DNA of 64,000 nucleotides from Bacteroidales bacterium (GTDB lineage Bacteria; Bacteroidota; Bacteroidia; Bacteroidales; UBA932): positions 1 to 64,000 of the forward strand of contig JAFPVJ010000013.1 of NCBI GenBank assembly GCA_017400135.1, written 5' to 3'. Position 1 is the stretch's first letter, and the number at the start of each line of letters is the position of its first letter. Both the position numbers and the translations under genes were made by a program. Positions 21,491 through 31,534 of this stretch are shown piece by piece. The notes under the pieces were generated by a model that worked only from the letters and a program-made list of their open reading frames with translations, did no database searches and was not told the origin of the DNA.

Positions 21491-23698
21491 ATGATCAAGA
21501 GAGTCATCAAGCGCGACGGCCGGATCGTCGAGTTCAACAACCAGAAAATCGTAGCCGCCATCCTGAAGGCGATGGCCGTGACCAGCCAGGGAGAGGACAT
21601 CATCCTCGCCGCCCAGATCGCAGACAAGATCTCCAAGATGGGCAAGGACGAGATGACCGTCGAAGAGATCCAGGACTGCGTCGAAATGGAACTGATGAAC
21701 AGCCCGCGCAAGGAGGCGGCCAAGCGGTATATCGCGTATCGCAACCAGCGCAGCCTGGCCCGTAACGCCAAGAGCAACGAGATCTTCCAGGAGATCATCG
21801 ACGCCCAGGCCAACGACATCACGCGCGAGAACGCGAATATGAATACGGACACGCCCGCGGGCATGATGATGAAGTTCGCGTCCGAGTCCACCAAGGCCTA
21901 CGTGGACAACTGCATGCTCTCCGACGACGTGCGTTCCGCCGTGCAGAACGGCTACATCCACATCCACGATAAGGATTACTATCCCACCAAGAGCCTCACC
22001 TGCATCCAGCATCCCCTGGACCGCATCCTGAAGAACGGCCTGAAAGCCGGCCACGGCGAGTCCCGTCCCGCCAAGCGCATCGAGACCGCGTCCGTGCTGG
22101 CCTGCATTTCGATGGAGACCGTCCAGAACGAGATGCACGGCGGCCAGGCCATCCCAGCATTCGACTACTACCTGGCTCCTTACGTGCGGGCGACCTTCCA
22201 GGAAGAGCTCAAGAAGCTCGAGGCCTACGACAACCGGAAGTATTCCCACTTGTATGAGATCCCGATCCGGGATTACATCCGCCGCGACCTGACCGGCCTG
22301 CTCGGAGACGAGCGCGCCGTGCAGCAGGCGATCAACCAGACCGTCGGGCGCGTGCACCAGGCCATGGAGGCATTCGTGCACAATATGAACACGATCCACA
22401 GCCGCGGCGGCAACCAGGTGGTGTTCAGCTCCATCAACTACGGCACGGACACTTCGGCCGAGGGCCGTTGCATCATCCGCGAGATCCTCAACACGACGTA
22501 TGAGGGCGTGGGCAACGGCAGCACGGCCATATTCCCCATACAGATTTGGAAGAAGAAGCGGGGCGTCAGTTATCTCCCCACCGACCCCAATTACGACCTC
22601 TACAAATTCTCCTGCAAGGTCTCGGCGCGCCGCTTCTTCCCCAATTTCTTGAACCTGGACGCCAGCTACAACCAGGACGACGCCTGGAAGGAGGACGACC
22701 CGCGCCGCTTCGAGCATGAGGTGGCGACCATGGGCTGCCGCACCCGCGTGTACGGCAACAAGTTCGGTCCCAAGACCTCCATCGGCCGCGGCAACCTGAG
22801 TTTCACGACCATCAACATCGTGCGTATCGCGATCGAGTGCATGGGCATCCAGAACAAGGAAGAGCGCATCGGCGCTTTCATGAACAAGGTGGACTGGGCG
22901 CTGGACATCGCGGCCAAGCAGCTCTGCGAGCGTTTCAATTTCCAGAAGACCGCGCTGAAGAAGCAGTTCCCGCTGCTGATGAGCGGCCTGTGGCTGGGCA
23001 GCGACAAGCTGGAGGACTGCGACACGATCGAGAGCGTGATCAACCAGGGAACGCTGTCGATCGGTTTCATCGGCCTCGCCGAGACGCTGATCGCGCTGAT
23101 CGGCAAGCACCACGGCGAGAGCGAGGAGGCCCAGGAGCTCGGTCTGCGCATCATCTCCCACATGTCGGAGCGCGTGGCCGGCTATGCCGAAACCTTCCAG
23201 CACAACTTCACTTTCTTCGCCACCCCGGCGGAGGGCCTGGCGGGCCGTTTCACCAAGATGGACCGCAAGAAGTTCGGCGTCATCAAGGGCGTCACGGACA
23301 AGGACTACTACACCAATTCGAGCCACGTGCCGGTCTATTTCAAGTGCACTCCTCAGCACAAGGCCGCCATCGAGGGCCCGTACCACAAATATGAGAACGC
23401 CGGCCACATCTTCTATGTGGAAATCGACGGCGACGCAACCCACAACCCGGAGGCCATCATGGCAATCGTGGACCTGATGGACAAGTACGACATCGGTTAC
23501 GGCTCGGTCAACCACAACCGCAACCGCTGCCTGGACTGCGGGTATGAAGATGCAACGGAGGGGCTCGAGGAGTGCCCGCACTGCCACGGCCACAACATCG
23601 ACACCCTGCAGCGCATCACGGGTTACCTGGTCGGCACGACCAACCGCTGGAACAGCGCGAAGCTGGCTGAACTGAAGGATAGAGTCGTGCACAAGTAG
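21491..23698 (+). CDS. nrdD: Anaerobic (class III) ribonucleoside-triphosphate reductase
   Basis: 735 residues. Reduces ribonucleoside triphosphates to deoxy forms without oxygen using a glycyl radical. An N-terminal ATP-cone (about residues 1-95, MIKRVIKRDGRIVEFNNQKI) gives allosteric control. The Cys-rich zinc ribbon near the C-terminus (CLDCGYED...CPHCHG) is followed by the radical site RITGYLVG with the expected glycine near residue 711. It is followed two bases later by its activase gene. Both are necessary for anaerobic growth and point to a strictly or mostly anaerobic life. Confidence 0.95.
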   Translation: MIKRVIKRDGRIVEFNNQKIVAAILKAMAVTSQGEDIILAAQIADKISKMGKDEMTVEEIQDCVEMELMNSPRKEAAKRYIAYRNQRSLARNAKSNEIFQEIIDAQANDITRENANMNTDTPAGMMMKFASESTKAYVDNCMLSDDVRSAVQNGYIHIHDKDYYPTKSLTCIQHPLDRILKNGLKAGHGESRPAKRIETASVLACISMETVQNEMHGGQAIPAFDYYLAPYVRATFQEELKKLEAYDNRKYSHLYEIPIRDYIRRDLTGLLGDERAVQQAINQTVGRVHQAMEAFVHNMNTIHSRGGNQVVFSSINYGTDTSAEGRCIIREILNTTYEGVGNGSTAIFPIQIWKKKRGVSYLPTDPNYDLYKFSCKVSARRFFPNFLNLDASYNQDDAWKEDDPRRFEHEVATMGCRTRVYGNKFGPKTSIGRGNLSFTTINIVRIAIECMGIQNKEERIGAFMNKVDWALDIAAKQLCERFNFQKTALKKQFPLLMSGLWLGSDKLEDCDTIESVINQGTLSIGFIGLAETLIALIGKHHGESEEAQELGLRIISHMSERVAGYAETFQHNFTFFATPAEGLAGRFTKMDRKKFGVIKGVTDKDYYTNSSHVPVYFKCTPQHKAAIEGPYHKYENAGHIFYVEIDGDATHNPEAIMAIVDLMDKYDIGYGSVNHNRNRCLDCGYEDATEGLEECPHCHGHNIDTLQRITGYLVGTTNRWNSAKLAELKDRVVHK

Positions 23699-23700
23699 TT

Positions 23701-24213
23701 ATGTGCAAGGATAAGATCTGCATCATGGAGGTGATCGAGGAGACCATGGCCGACGGGCCGGGGCTCCGGACTTCCATCTATTGCGCGGGCTGCAGCCACC
23801 GCTGCCCGGGTTGCCACAATCCCCAGTCCTGGAATATGAAGAACGGGCATTGGGTGACCGTGGATGACCTGCTGGACGTGATCAAGGCGGACGAATTCTG
23901 CAACGTGTCGTTCTCCGGAGGGGATCCTTTCTATCAGGCGGAGGCGTTCACGGAGCTGGCGCGGCGGATCAAGGAGGAGACGTCCAAGACGATCTGGTGC
24001 TGGACGGGATTCACCTATGAGGAGATCCTGGCCAACGCGCAGATGAAGCAGATGCTGCAGTACCTCGACGTGCTGGTGGACGGGCCGTTCATCCAGGAGC
24101 AGCGGGACACGCAGCTGCATTTCCGCGGGAGCGCCAACCAGCGTATCATCCATCTGGTCCCCGAGGAGGATGATTACATTCCCGGCACCGTCCCGCTGGT
24201 GCCGCTGCGATAA
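23701..24213 (+). CDS. nrdG: Anaerobic ribonucleotide reductase activating protein (radical SAM)
   Basis: 170 residues. Generates the glycyl radical of NrdD from S-adenosylmethionine. The iron-sulfur motif CX3CX2C is at C31-C35-C38 (CSHRCPGCHNP), followed by the glycine-rich FSGGDPF. Starts two bases after the nrdD stop, so the two are translated together. Length is normal for NrdG. Confidence 0.95.
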   Translation: MCKDKICIMEVIEETMADGPGLRTSIYCAGCSHRCPGCHNPQSWNMKNGHWVTVDDLLDVIKADEFCNVSFSGGDPFYQAEAFTELARRIKEETSKTIWCWTGFTYEEILANAQMKQMLQYLDVLVDGPFIQEQRDTQLHFRGSANQRIIHLVPEEDDYIPGTVPLVPLR

Positions 24214-24248
24214 GGGTGGCGCCCTTAGATTGAGACACACTTTTTTTT

Positions 24249-27200
24249 ATGAAATATACTGCTAGCATGATAGCCAGAGCCGCCGTCGTGGCGGCGTTGG
24301 TGTTTATATCGGTCGATCTGTTCTCCCTGGGTGCGCCCAATGGCGCAGAAAATGTTCCATTGGGAGCAAAAACGGCCCAAAATGCGCCCAATGGGACGAA
24401 AAATGCGCCATTGAGCGCAGTCCCGGTTCATGGGGGGTGTCCGGAACCGGACGCCTTTGCGCAGCCGCCGAAGGAAAATTATCCGGAGACGTGGTTCCAC
24501 TTCATCGGGGGAAATGTCTCCCGGGAGGGCATCGACGCGGATCTGGAAGCGATTGCCGGAGCCGGGATTTCCGGCGTACAGTGGTTCCACGGGCATTTCG
24601 GCGGGCCCTGGCCGGGGACATCGCGCCAGGTCCGGGCGCTGACGCCCGAATGGGAGGAACTGGTCGCGCATCTGGCGGAGAAGGCCGATAGCCTCGGACT
24701 GCGGCTGACCATCCAGACCTGCCCGGGATGGGCGATGGCGGGTGGTCCGTGGATCGAACCGGAGAATGCGATGCGGAGGCTGGTGTGGTCACGGACGGAT
24801 GTGGAAGGGTTTGAGAAGATTACGCTGCCCGTGGGAGAGCCGTCTGCGGAAGAGTGGAGGGATTACCGGGATATCTGTGTGCTGGCGTTCCCGACGCCGC
24901 TGGGCGATACGGGCGAGCCGCTGCGGCCGGCCGATGTCCGGTCGGAGGAAGCCGGGTGGGCGGAGATGATTGAAGGGGGCTGGAAGATGGTGACCGGAGA
25001 TGGGGACGCGAAGTATCGGCCAGTGGACCTTCCGGCCGGCAGCGAGCACAGCTTCACTTTCAGTCTACCCGCGGGGGAAGTCATCCGGACCTTGGAGCTT
25101 CCCAGCATCGGAAATATCTGTTACAATGATGTTTACGATCCGGCCATTCACGTGTGCCTGACGGCGGAATGGTCCGACGGAAGCCAGCGGACCCTGGTGG
25201 ATGCGGACCTGCCGAAAGCGGCCTGGCAGCACAGTGACGGGGAGATATTCCTGGCTTGTGAGGAGATCGGGCTTTCGGAAAAGGGTAGCTGGAGCGAGGG
25301 AGCGGTCAGCGACGGAGCGACCCCCGGGACGCCGCGCTATACCCTCACGTTACGCAACGGGCATCGTTCCTCTCTCCCCTATCTGCGTTTCTGGTCCGCC
25401 GCCCGCAAGAACAACTGGCGCGGCGAGGCCGGCTGGGCGCTGATCGCGAAAGAATCAACCCAGGAGCACGTCAAACAGAATGATTCCGCATACGTTCGTC
25501 CGGAGGACATCCTCGACCTGAGCGATCGCCTGAAAGCCGACGACACGCTCGACTGGACCGCACCGGAAGGGCGCTGGACCGTTCTCCGGATAGGGCACGT
25601 CAACCTCGGGCGGCGCAATTCCCCTGCTCCGCCGGAAGCGACCGGCTGGGAATGCAACAAGCTGGATCCGCGCGGGGCCGAGACGCAGTTCGCCCATTAT
25701 GTCGGGGCACTGCAGGACGGGTCGATGGGCGGCCGGGCTGACGGGATGCTGATGGACAGTTGGGAGTGCCAGACCCAGACCTGGACGGCCGGGATGGAGG
25801 AAGAATTCGCCGGCGCGGCCGGCTATTCCCTGCGGAAATGGATGCCGGCGCTTCTAGGCTATATCATTGGGAACCAGGAGAATACGAGCCGCTTTCTAAT
25901 CGACTGGCGGCGGACGGTCAACGGGTTGTATTGCGAGAATTTCTTCCGCCGGATGACGGACCTGGCGCACGAAAAGGGGCTGACCGTCCAGTACGAGACG
26001 GCGGGCGGCGACGTGGTCGTGATGGATCCGCTCGAATATTACAAGTACGCCGACGTGCCGATGTGCGAGTTCTGGCAGCCGGTGACGGAGGGATTCGTCG
26101 GAGACCTGGATTTCAAGCCCATTCGCCCGACGGCATCGGCCGCACACCTGTACGGCAAGCCGCGCGTGGCGGCGGAGAGTTTCACCAGCTTCAATCTGAC
26201 CTGGGACGAGCATTGGCAGATGCTGCGCGAGGTGGCCAACCTCAACATGGCCGAGGGCGTGACGCACAATGTGTTCCATACTTATACGCACAATCCGCAG
26301 GTGGGGTTCCTGCCGCCGGGCACGAGTTTCGGAAGCGCCATCGGCACGCCGTTCCTCCGGGGACAGACCTGGTGGAAGTATATGCCGCTCTTTACCGCTT
26401 TCCTGGCGCGCACGAGCTATATGCTGGAGCAGGGGCGGCCGGTCGCGCAGATCCTGTGGTACCTGGGCGACGAGGTGGGTCACCGGCCGTACCAGTACAC
26501 GGGCAACGGCACGCGGCAAACGGGGCCGTACCGCATTCCGGACGGATTCGACTATGATTATTGCACGACGGATGCGCTGCTGCACCGGCTGACGGTCGTG
26601 GACGGGCACATCTGCACGCCGGAGGGGATCTCGTATGAGGTGCTGTGGATCCCGGAGAATGAGCGGATGCTGCCGGAGACGGTTTTGAAGCTGGAGGAAT
26701 TGGTGCGGGCTGGGGCTCGGGTGATCGCTTCGGCACCGTTGGCTCCGGCGACGCTTTCGGGCGGCGAGGAGGCCGTAGAGCGGTTTGAGAAGGCGGTTGA
26801 CGCGCTCTGGGGGGACGCTAAAGATGGCAAAATCATTCGTATAGGTAAAGGTTTCCTGGCTACGGGGATGTCCCTTGATCAGGCATTGAAGGCTTACCGC
26901 CTGTCGACGCATTTGATCTGTGATGATGCAGACCTTCTCTGGTCGGAACATGTTTCTGATAAGGCTCGTTGGTTCTTCCTGGCGGCGCCGGTGGGTAGAT
27001 CCTATCAAGGTGATGTCCGCGTACTGGCCCGCCGCGGTTTCCGGCGGCTGCGGGCCGAGTGGTGGGATCCCGTGGACGGAAGCGTCCATGCTGTGCCCTT
27101 CCGTCGCCAGGGCCGCTATGTCGAGGTTCGGTTAGATCTCGCCCAGGCCGAAGGCGGCTTCCTCGTCCTGCGCCGCGCTACCGTTCCCTCCGTCCCGAAA

Positions 27201-27857
27201 GTTGGGACAGAGGGAGCAAAAAACGGGGTAAAACGCTCCCTCCGTCCGGGGAAAAGGGACGGAGGCGACACCCTCGATCTTCATCCGGACATCGGCGCTG
27301 GACAGCTGACCCTTTCCGATTGGACGATCCGCTTTCCCGAGGGCTGGGGCGCTCCGACCGAGCCGACGGCGATCTCCGAACTGAAAGCCTGGAAAGACCT
27401 CGGTTTCGGCCCCGAAGCCAGCGCCTTCTCCGGCACTGCCACCTACGAAACCACCTTCGACCTTCCCGAAGGCTTCCCGCCCGCCTCATCGCTGACCGAC
27501 CGGACCACCGACGAGACCCCTACCCCGTTCGACCCTAAGCGGCATCCCCGAAAACTGTCGGTCGTCCTGGATCTCGGCACGGTAGACTTCATCGCCGAAG
27601 TAACCGTCAACGGACAGCCCGCCGGCGTCCGCTGGACCCCGCCTTACCGTCTCGATATCAGCGACTTGGTCCACGCAGGCACCAACACCCTCACCGTCGA
27701 CGTCACCAGCACCTGGTACAACCGTCTCACCTACGACGCCTCCCAACCCGAAGCCGCCCGCAAGACCTGGACCATCTCCGGTCCCGCCCCCGGCAGCCCC
27801 CTCCGCCCCTCCGGCCTCCTCGGTCCCGTCACCCTGACATTTCAGCACCCGCTCTGA
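24249..27857 (+). CDS. GH106-like alpha-L-rhamnosidase, exported, with palindromic in-frame insertions
   Basis: 1202 residues. A hydrophobic start suggests export. The beginning of the mature region, PPKENYPETWFHFIGGNVSR followed by EGIDADLEAIAGAGISGVQW, is the usual N-terminus of GH106 enzymes that release rhamnose from pectin-like glycans. The central TIM-barrel region contains phrases such as YYKYADVPMCEFW and VAAESFTSF, and the C-terminus ends in a galactose-binding jelly roll (about 1075-1200, VVLDLGTVDFIAEVTVNGQP). Two linkers, at 24332-24418 and 27186-27265, consist of palindrome arrays translated in frame, as explained in the findings. They lie outside the catalytic core, which appears intact. 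Confidence 0.8.
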   Translation: MKYTASMIARAAVVAALVFISVDLFSLGAPNGAENVPLGAKTAQNAPNGTKNAPLSAVPVHGGCPEPDAFAQPPKENYPETWFHFIGGNVSREGIDADLEAIAGAGISGVQWFHGHFGGPWPGTSRQVRALTPEWEELVAHLAEKADSLGLRLTIQTCPGWAMAGGPWIEPENAMRRLVWSRTDVEGFEKITLPVGEPSAEEWRDYRDICVLAFPTPLGDTGEPLRPADVRSEEAGWAEMIEGGWKMVTGDGDAKYRPVDLPAGSEHSFTFSLPAGEVIRTLELPSIGNICYNDVYDPAIHVCLTAEWSDGSQRTLVDADLPKAAWQHSDGEIFLACEEIGLSEKGSWSEGAVSDGATPGTPRYTLTLRNGHRSSLPYLRFWSAARKNNWRGEAGWALIAKESTQEHVKQNDSAYVRPEDILDLSDRLKADDTLDWTAPEGRWTVLRIGHVNLGRRNSPAPPEATGWECNKLDPRGAETQFAHYVGALQDGSMGGRADGMLMDSWECQTQTWTAGMEEEFAGAAGYSLRKWMPALLGYIIGNQENTSRFLIDWRRTVNGLYCENFFRRMTDLAHEKGLTVQYETAGGDVVVMDPLEYYKYADVPMCEFWQPVTEGFVGDLDFKPIRPTASAAHLYGKPRVAAESFTSFNLTWDEHWQMLREVANLNMAEGVTHNVFHTYTHNPQVGFLPPGTSFGSAIGTPFLRGQTWWKYMPLFTAFLARTSYMLEQGRPVAQILWYLGDEVGHRPYQYTGNGTRQTGPYRIPDGFDYDYCTTDALLHRLTVVDGHICTPEGISYEVLWIPENERMLPETVLKLEELVRAGARVIASAPLAPATLSGGEEAVERFEKAVDALWGDAKDGKIIRIGKGFLATGMSLDQALKAYRLSTHLICDDADLLWSEHVSDKARWFFLAAPVGRSYQGDVRVLARRGFRRLRAEWWDPVDGSVHAVPFRRQGRYVEVRLDLAQAEGGFLVLRRATVPSVPKVGTEGAKNGVKRSLRPGKRDGGDTLDLHPDIGAGQLTLSDWTIRFPEGWGAPTEPTAISELKAWKDLGFGPEASAFSGTATYETTFDLPEGFPPASSLTDRTTDETPTPFDPKRHPRKLSVVLDLGTVDFIAEVTVNGQPAGVRWTPPYRLDISDLVHAGTNTLTVDVTSTWYNRLTYDASQPEAARKTWTISGPAPGSPLRPSGLLGPVTLTFQHPL
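24332..24418 (+). repeat. Four-arm palindrome array inside the GH106 gene, 5' copy
   Basis: The arms alternate GCGCCCAATGG / CCATTGGGAGC / GCGCCCAATGGG / GCGCCATTGAGCGC. Between the inner arms lies GGGAGCAAAAACGG followed by CCCAAAATGCGCCC. The array is translated as an Ala/Asn/Gly-rich linker behind the signal segment. It shares its core with the array at 27186. Confidence 0.75.
27186..27265 (+). repeat. Four-arm palindrome array inside the GH106 gene, 3' copy
   Basis: Arms: CCCTCCGTCCC / GGGACAGAGGG / CTCCCTCCGTCC / GGGACGGAGG, with the middle GGGAGCAAAAAACGGGG then TAAAACGCTCCC. Length stays in frame and it encodes a basic linker between the barrel and the C-terminal domain. Confidence 0.75.
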
Positions 27858-27859
27858 CA

Positions 27860-27999
27860 GCCGAAAGGGGAACTGCCCTTGGCGGGCGTGTCCACCCCAG
27901 GACACGGGAAGGGGGAGGGGCCCGCAACCGTCAGGTTGTGGGAGGGGCCGGAGTGAGCGAAGCGAATGGAGTCCCGCCGAGGGCAGTTCCCCCTTCGGC
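27860..27999. repeat. Large nested palindrome in the convergent GH106/purB junction
   Basis: Arms of 27 bp at 27860-27886 and 27973-27999 match except for two bases (left arm begins GCCGAAAGGGGAACTGCCCT). The 86-bp loop holds its own hairpin CCCGCAACC / GGTTGTGGG. The structure fills the space between the two stop codons and probably stops transcription from both sides. Confidence 0.8.
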
Positions 28000-28000
28000 G

Positions 28001-29293
<1,293 letters not shown>

Positions 29294-29297
29294 GGCT

Positions 29298-30245
29298 CTA
29301 TTCGCGGGTTTTTAGGAATTCATTGATGTGGGTTTCGATACGGGCCTCGACATCGGGGCACTCGGCACGGTCGAAGGGCTGGCCTGTGATGTGCTCGTAG
29401 AGCTCGACGTAGCGGTCGGTGATGCCCTTCACGACTTCCGGGGTCATCTCGGGGACTTTCTGTCCGGCCTGGCCCTGGAAGCCGCCGGCCATCAGCCATT
29501 CGCGGACGAATTCCTTGGAAAGCTGCTTCTGGCGCTCGCCTTTCGCGAGGCGCTCCTCGTAGCCTTCCGCATAGAAGTAGCGGGAGGAATCGGGGGTGTG
29601 GATCTCGTCCATCAGGATGATCTGGCCGTCCTTTTTGCCGAATTCGTATTTGGTGTCGACGAGGATGAGGCCCTTGGCGGCCGCGATCTCGGTGCCGCGC
29701 TGGAAGAGGGCGCGGGTGTAGGCTTCGAGCTGCTCGTAGTCTTCCTTGGAGACGATGCCCTGGGCGATGATTTCCTCTTTGCTGATGTCTTCATCGTGGC
29801 CTTCAGCGGCCTTGGTGGTCGGGGTGATGATGGGCTTGGGGAAGCGCTGGTTCTCAACCATTCCTTCGGGCATGGTCTCTCCGCAGAGGGTCCGCTTGCC
29901 GGCCTTGTATTCGCGCCAGGCGTGTCCGGCTAGGTAGCCGCGGACGACCATCTCGACTTTGAAAGGCTCGCAGCGGACACCGACGGTGACCATCGGATCC
30001 GGCGTGGCGATCTTCCAGTTCGGCAGAATGTCGGCCGTGAGGTCGAGGAACTGGGCCGCTATCTGGTTGAGTACCTGACCCTTGAAGGGAATGCCTTCGG
30101 GCAGGACCACGTCGAAGGCGGAAATGCGGTCTGTAGTCACCATCACGAGGAGGTCGCCCTCGAGGCTATAGACGTCTCTGACCTTTCCGGTGTACTTGGA
30201 CAGCTGGCTGGGAAAATGGAAATCGGTGTTTACTACGGCTTTCAT
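29298..30245 (-). CDS. purC: Phosphoribosylaminoimidazole-succinocarboxamide synthase
   Basis: 315 residues from [12 protein letters not shown]; the upstream in-frame Met is not used in this interpretation because it overlaps the promoter. Joins aspartate to CAIR to make SAICAR. ATP-grasp-like family phrases are seen: [33 protein letters not shown], and VDTKYEFGK near the C-terminus. This eukaryote-like longer PurC is common in Bacteroidota. Operon with purB. Confidence 0.95.
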   Translation of the reverse strand: MKAVVNTDFHFPSQLSKYTGKVRDVYSLEGDLLVMVTTDRISAFDVVLPEGIPFKGQVLNQIAAQFLDLTADILPNWKIATPDPMVTVGVRCEPFKVEMVVRGYLAGHAWREYKAGKRTLCGETMPEGMVENQRFPKPIITPTTKAAEGHDEDISKEEIIAQGIVSKEDYEQLEAYTRALFQRGTEIAAAKGLILVDTKYEFGKKDGQIILMDEIHTPDSSRYFYAEGYEERLAKGERQKQLSKEFVREWLMAGGFQGQAGQKVPEMTPEVVKGITDRYVELYEHITGQPFDRAECPDVEARIETHINEFLKTRE

Positions 30246-30267
30246 ATCGAAGAGTATTTCTATCAAA

Positions 30268-30275
30268 CAAAGATA
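30268..30275 (-). promoter_or_regulatory. Candidate -7 element of purC
   Basis: TATCTTTG on the minus strand, 22 bp upstream of the ATG. Confidence 0.5.
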
Positions 30276-30304
30276 ATGTTTTCCCTCCGAAATGCCCAAA
30301 ATAT

Positions 30305-31534
30305 CTACCGGGGCCTAAGCCAGATTTCGGGGTTTTGGGGGATGGTGCGGTCGTCCCAGATTTCGAAGTGGAAGACGGTCTCGCCGGCGATGGTGTCGAC
30401 GGTGCCGAGGACCTGCTCGGTCTTGACCTTGTCACCGGCCTTCACGTCCACCCGTTTCATCTTGGCGTACAGCGTGAAATAGTTGCCGTGCTGCACCAGG
30501 ATGCATTGGTGGTAACCCGGCAGCACCGTGATCTGCGCCACCGTGCCGTTGAAAACCGCCTTGACCGGCGCATCCGGAGAAACCGCCACGTTGATGCCGT
30601 TGTTCGCCGGCAACTGGAGATTCTTGAAAACGGGATGGTACTGCTTGCCGAAACGACCGGTCAACGCCCCCGACACGGGCCACGGCAGGATACCCCGGTT
30701 CGCCACGAACTGGTCCGCCAGCTTGTAATCCACCGGCGTCCGCGACTTGGAGGACGAAGATCCCTTCTTCGACCCCTTCGACGAAGAAGCCTTGGACGAA
30801 GCCATCGCCTTGTTGATCGCCGCCCGGATCTCCCGCTCCAGCGCATCGGCCTGACGACGCTTCGCCGCCAGATCCTTCTGGTACTTCGCCTTCTGCTTGG
30901 TCAGAGAAGCCGACAGGTTCTGCGCCTCCTTCTCCTCCGACTTCAGTTTCTGCATGTCGGCCATCCGCTGCGCCTTCAAAGTCCGCGCATTCGCAGCCAG
31001 CACCTCCATCGCAGCCTTCTCCTTCTCCAATTCCGCCTTGGAAGCCCGGATCTTCGCCGCCTGGACCGTCATCTGGGAGGAAAGATTCTTGAAGAAACCC
31101 ATGCGCCGGAAACCCTGGGCCACATTGTCGGAAGCCAGGATGTACATATACCAGATCCGCGCATCGCGATTCTTGTAGGCACTTTTGACCAGACGGCTGC
31201 CGTAGGTGATCATCGTATCCAGCCGCGACTGCAGCACGTCGATCTGCTTTTGCCGCACGGCAATGGAGTCCTCCAGCACGGCGATCTCCCGGTCACTCTC
31301 TTCCAGCAGCGACTGACGCGTCGAGATCTTGCTCCGCACCAGCGACAGGCGCGACAGGGCGTCCGCGTTCTTGGCCGCATTGTCCTTGATCTGCTTGTCC
31401 AGCAGGGCGATCTCCTTCTCCAGCCGGGCCTTGCGCGATTCCTTCTCCTTCACGTTCTGGCCATACGCCGCGAAGCCCGCACCCAGACACAGGCACAGGC
31501 AGAAAAGCGATATGACCTTCCGTAAAACCATCAT
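30305..31534 (-). CDS. EnvC-like protein: coiled coil plus degenerate LytM (M23) domain
   Basis: 409 residues. Signal peptide followed by a long heptad-rich coiled coil (about 30-235), a Ser/Lys-rich stretch, and a C-terminal LytM domain (about 275-400). The metal ligands of active M23 enzymes are not conserved: the position of the HxxxD Asp is Asn (NNGINVAV), Y-A-H is YAKM, and the final H-x-H reads VFHFEIW. This is what is seen in EnvC, which activates cell-wall amidases instead of cutting itself. Overlaps the end of the TPR gene by 4 bp, so the two are likely translated together. Related to cell division or envelope upkeep. Confidence 0.8.
   Translation of the reverse strand: MMVLRKVISLFCLCLCLGAGFAAYGQNVKEKESRKARLEKEIALLDKQIKDNAAKNADALSRLSLVRSKISTRQSLLEESDREIAVLEDSIAVRQKQIDVLQSRLDTMITYGSRLVKSAYKNRDARIWYMYILASDNVAQGFRRMGFFKNLSSQMTVQAAKIRASKAELEKEKAAMEVLAANARTLKAQRMADMQKLKSEEKEAQNLSASLTKQKAKYQKDLAAKRRQADALEREIRAAINKAMASSKASSSKGSKKGSSSSKSRTPVDYKLADQFVANRGILPWPVSGALTGRFGKQYHPVFKNLQLPANNGINVAVSPDAPVKAVFNGTVAQITVLPGYHQCILVQHGNYFTLYAKMKRVDVKAGDKVKTEQVLGTVDTIAGETVFHFEIWDDRTIPQNPEIWLRPR

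Noticed and set aside
21476-23692. A 738-residue minus-strand ORF
   Set aside because: Antisense shadow of nrdD, which has a complete set of class III reductase motifs.
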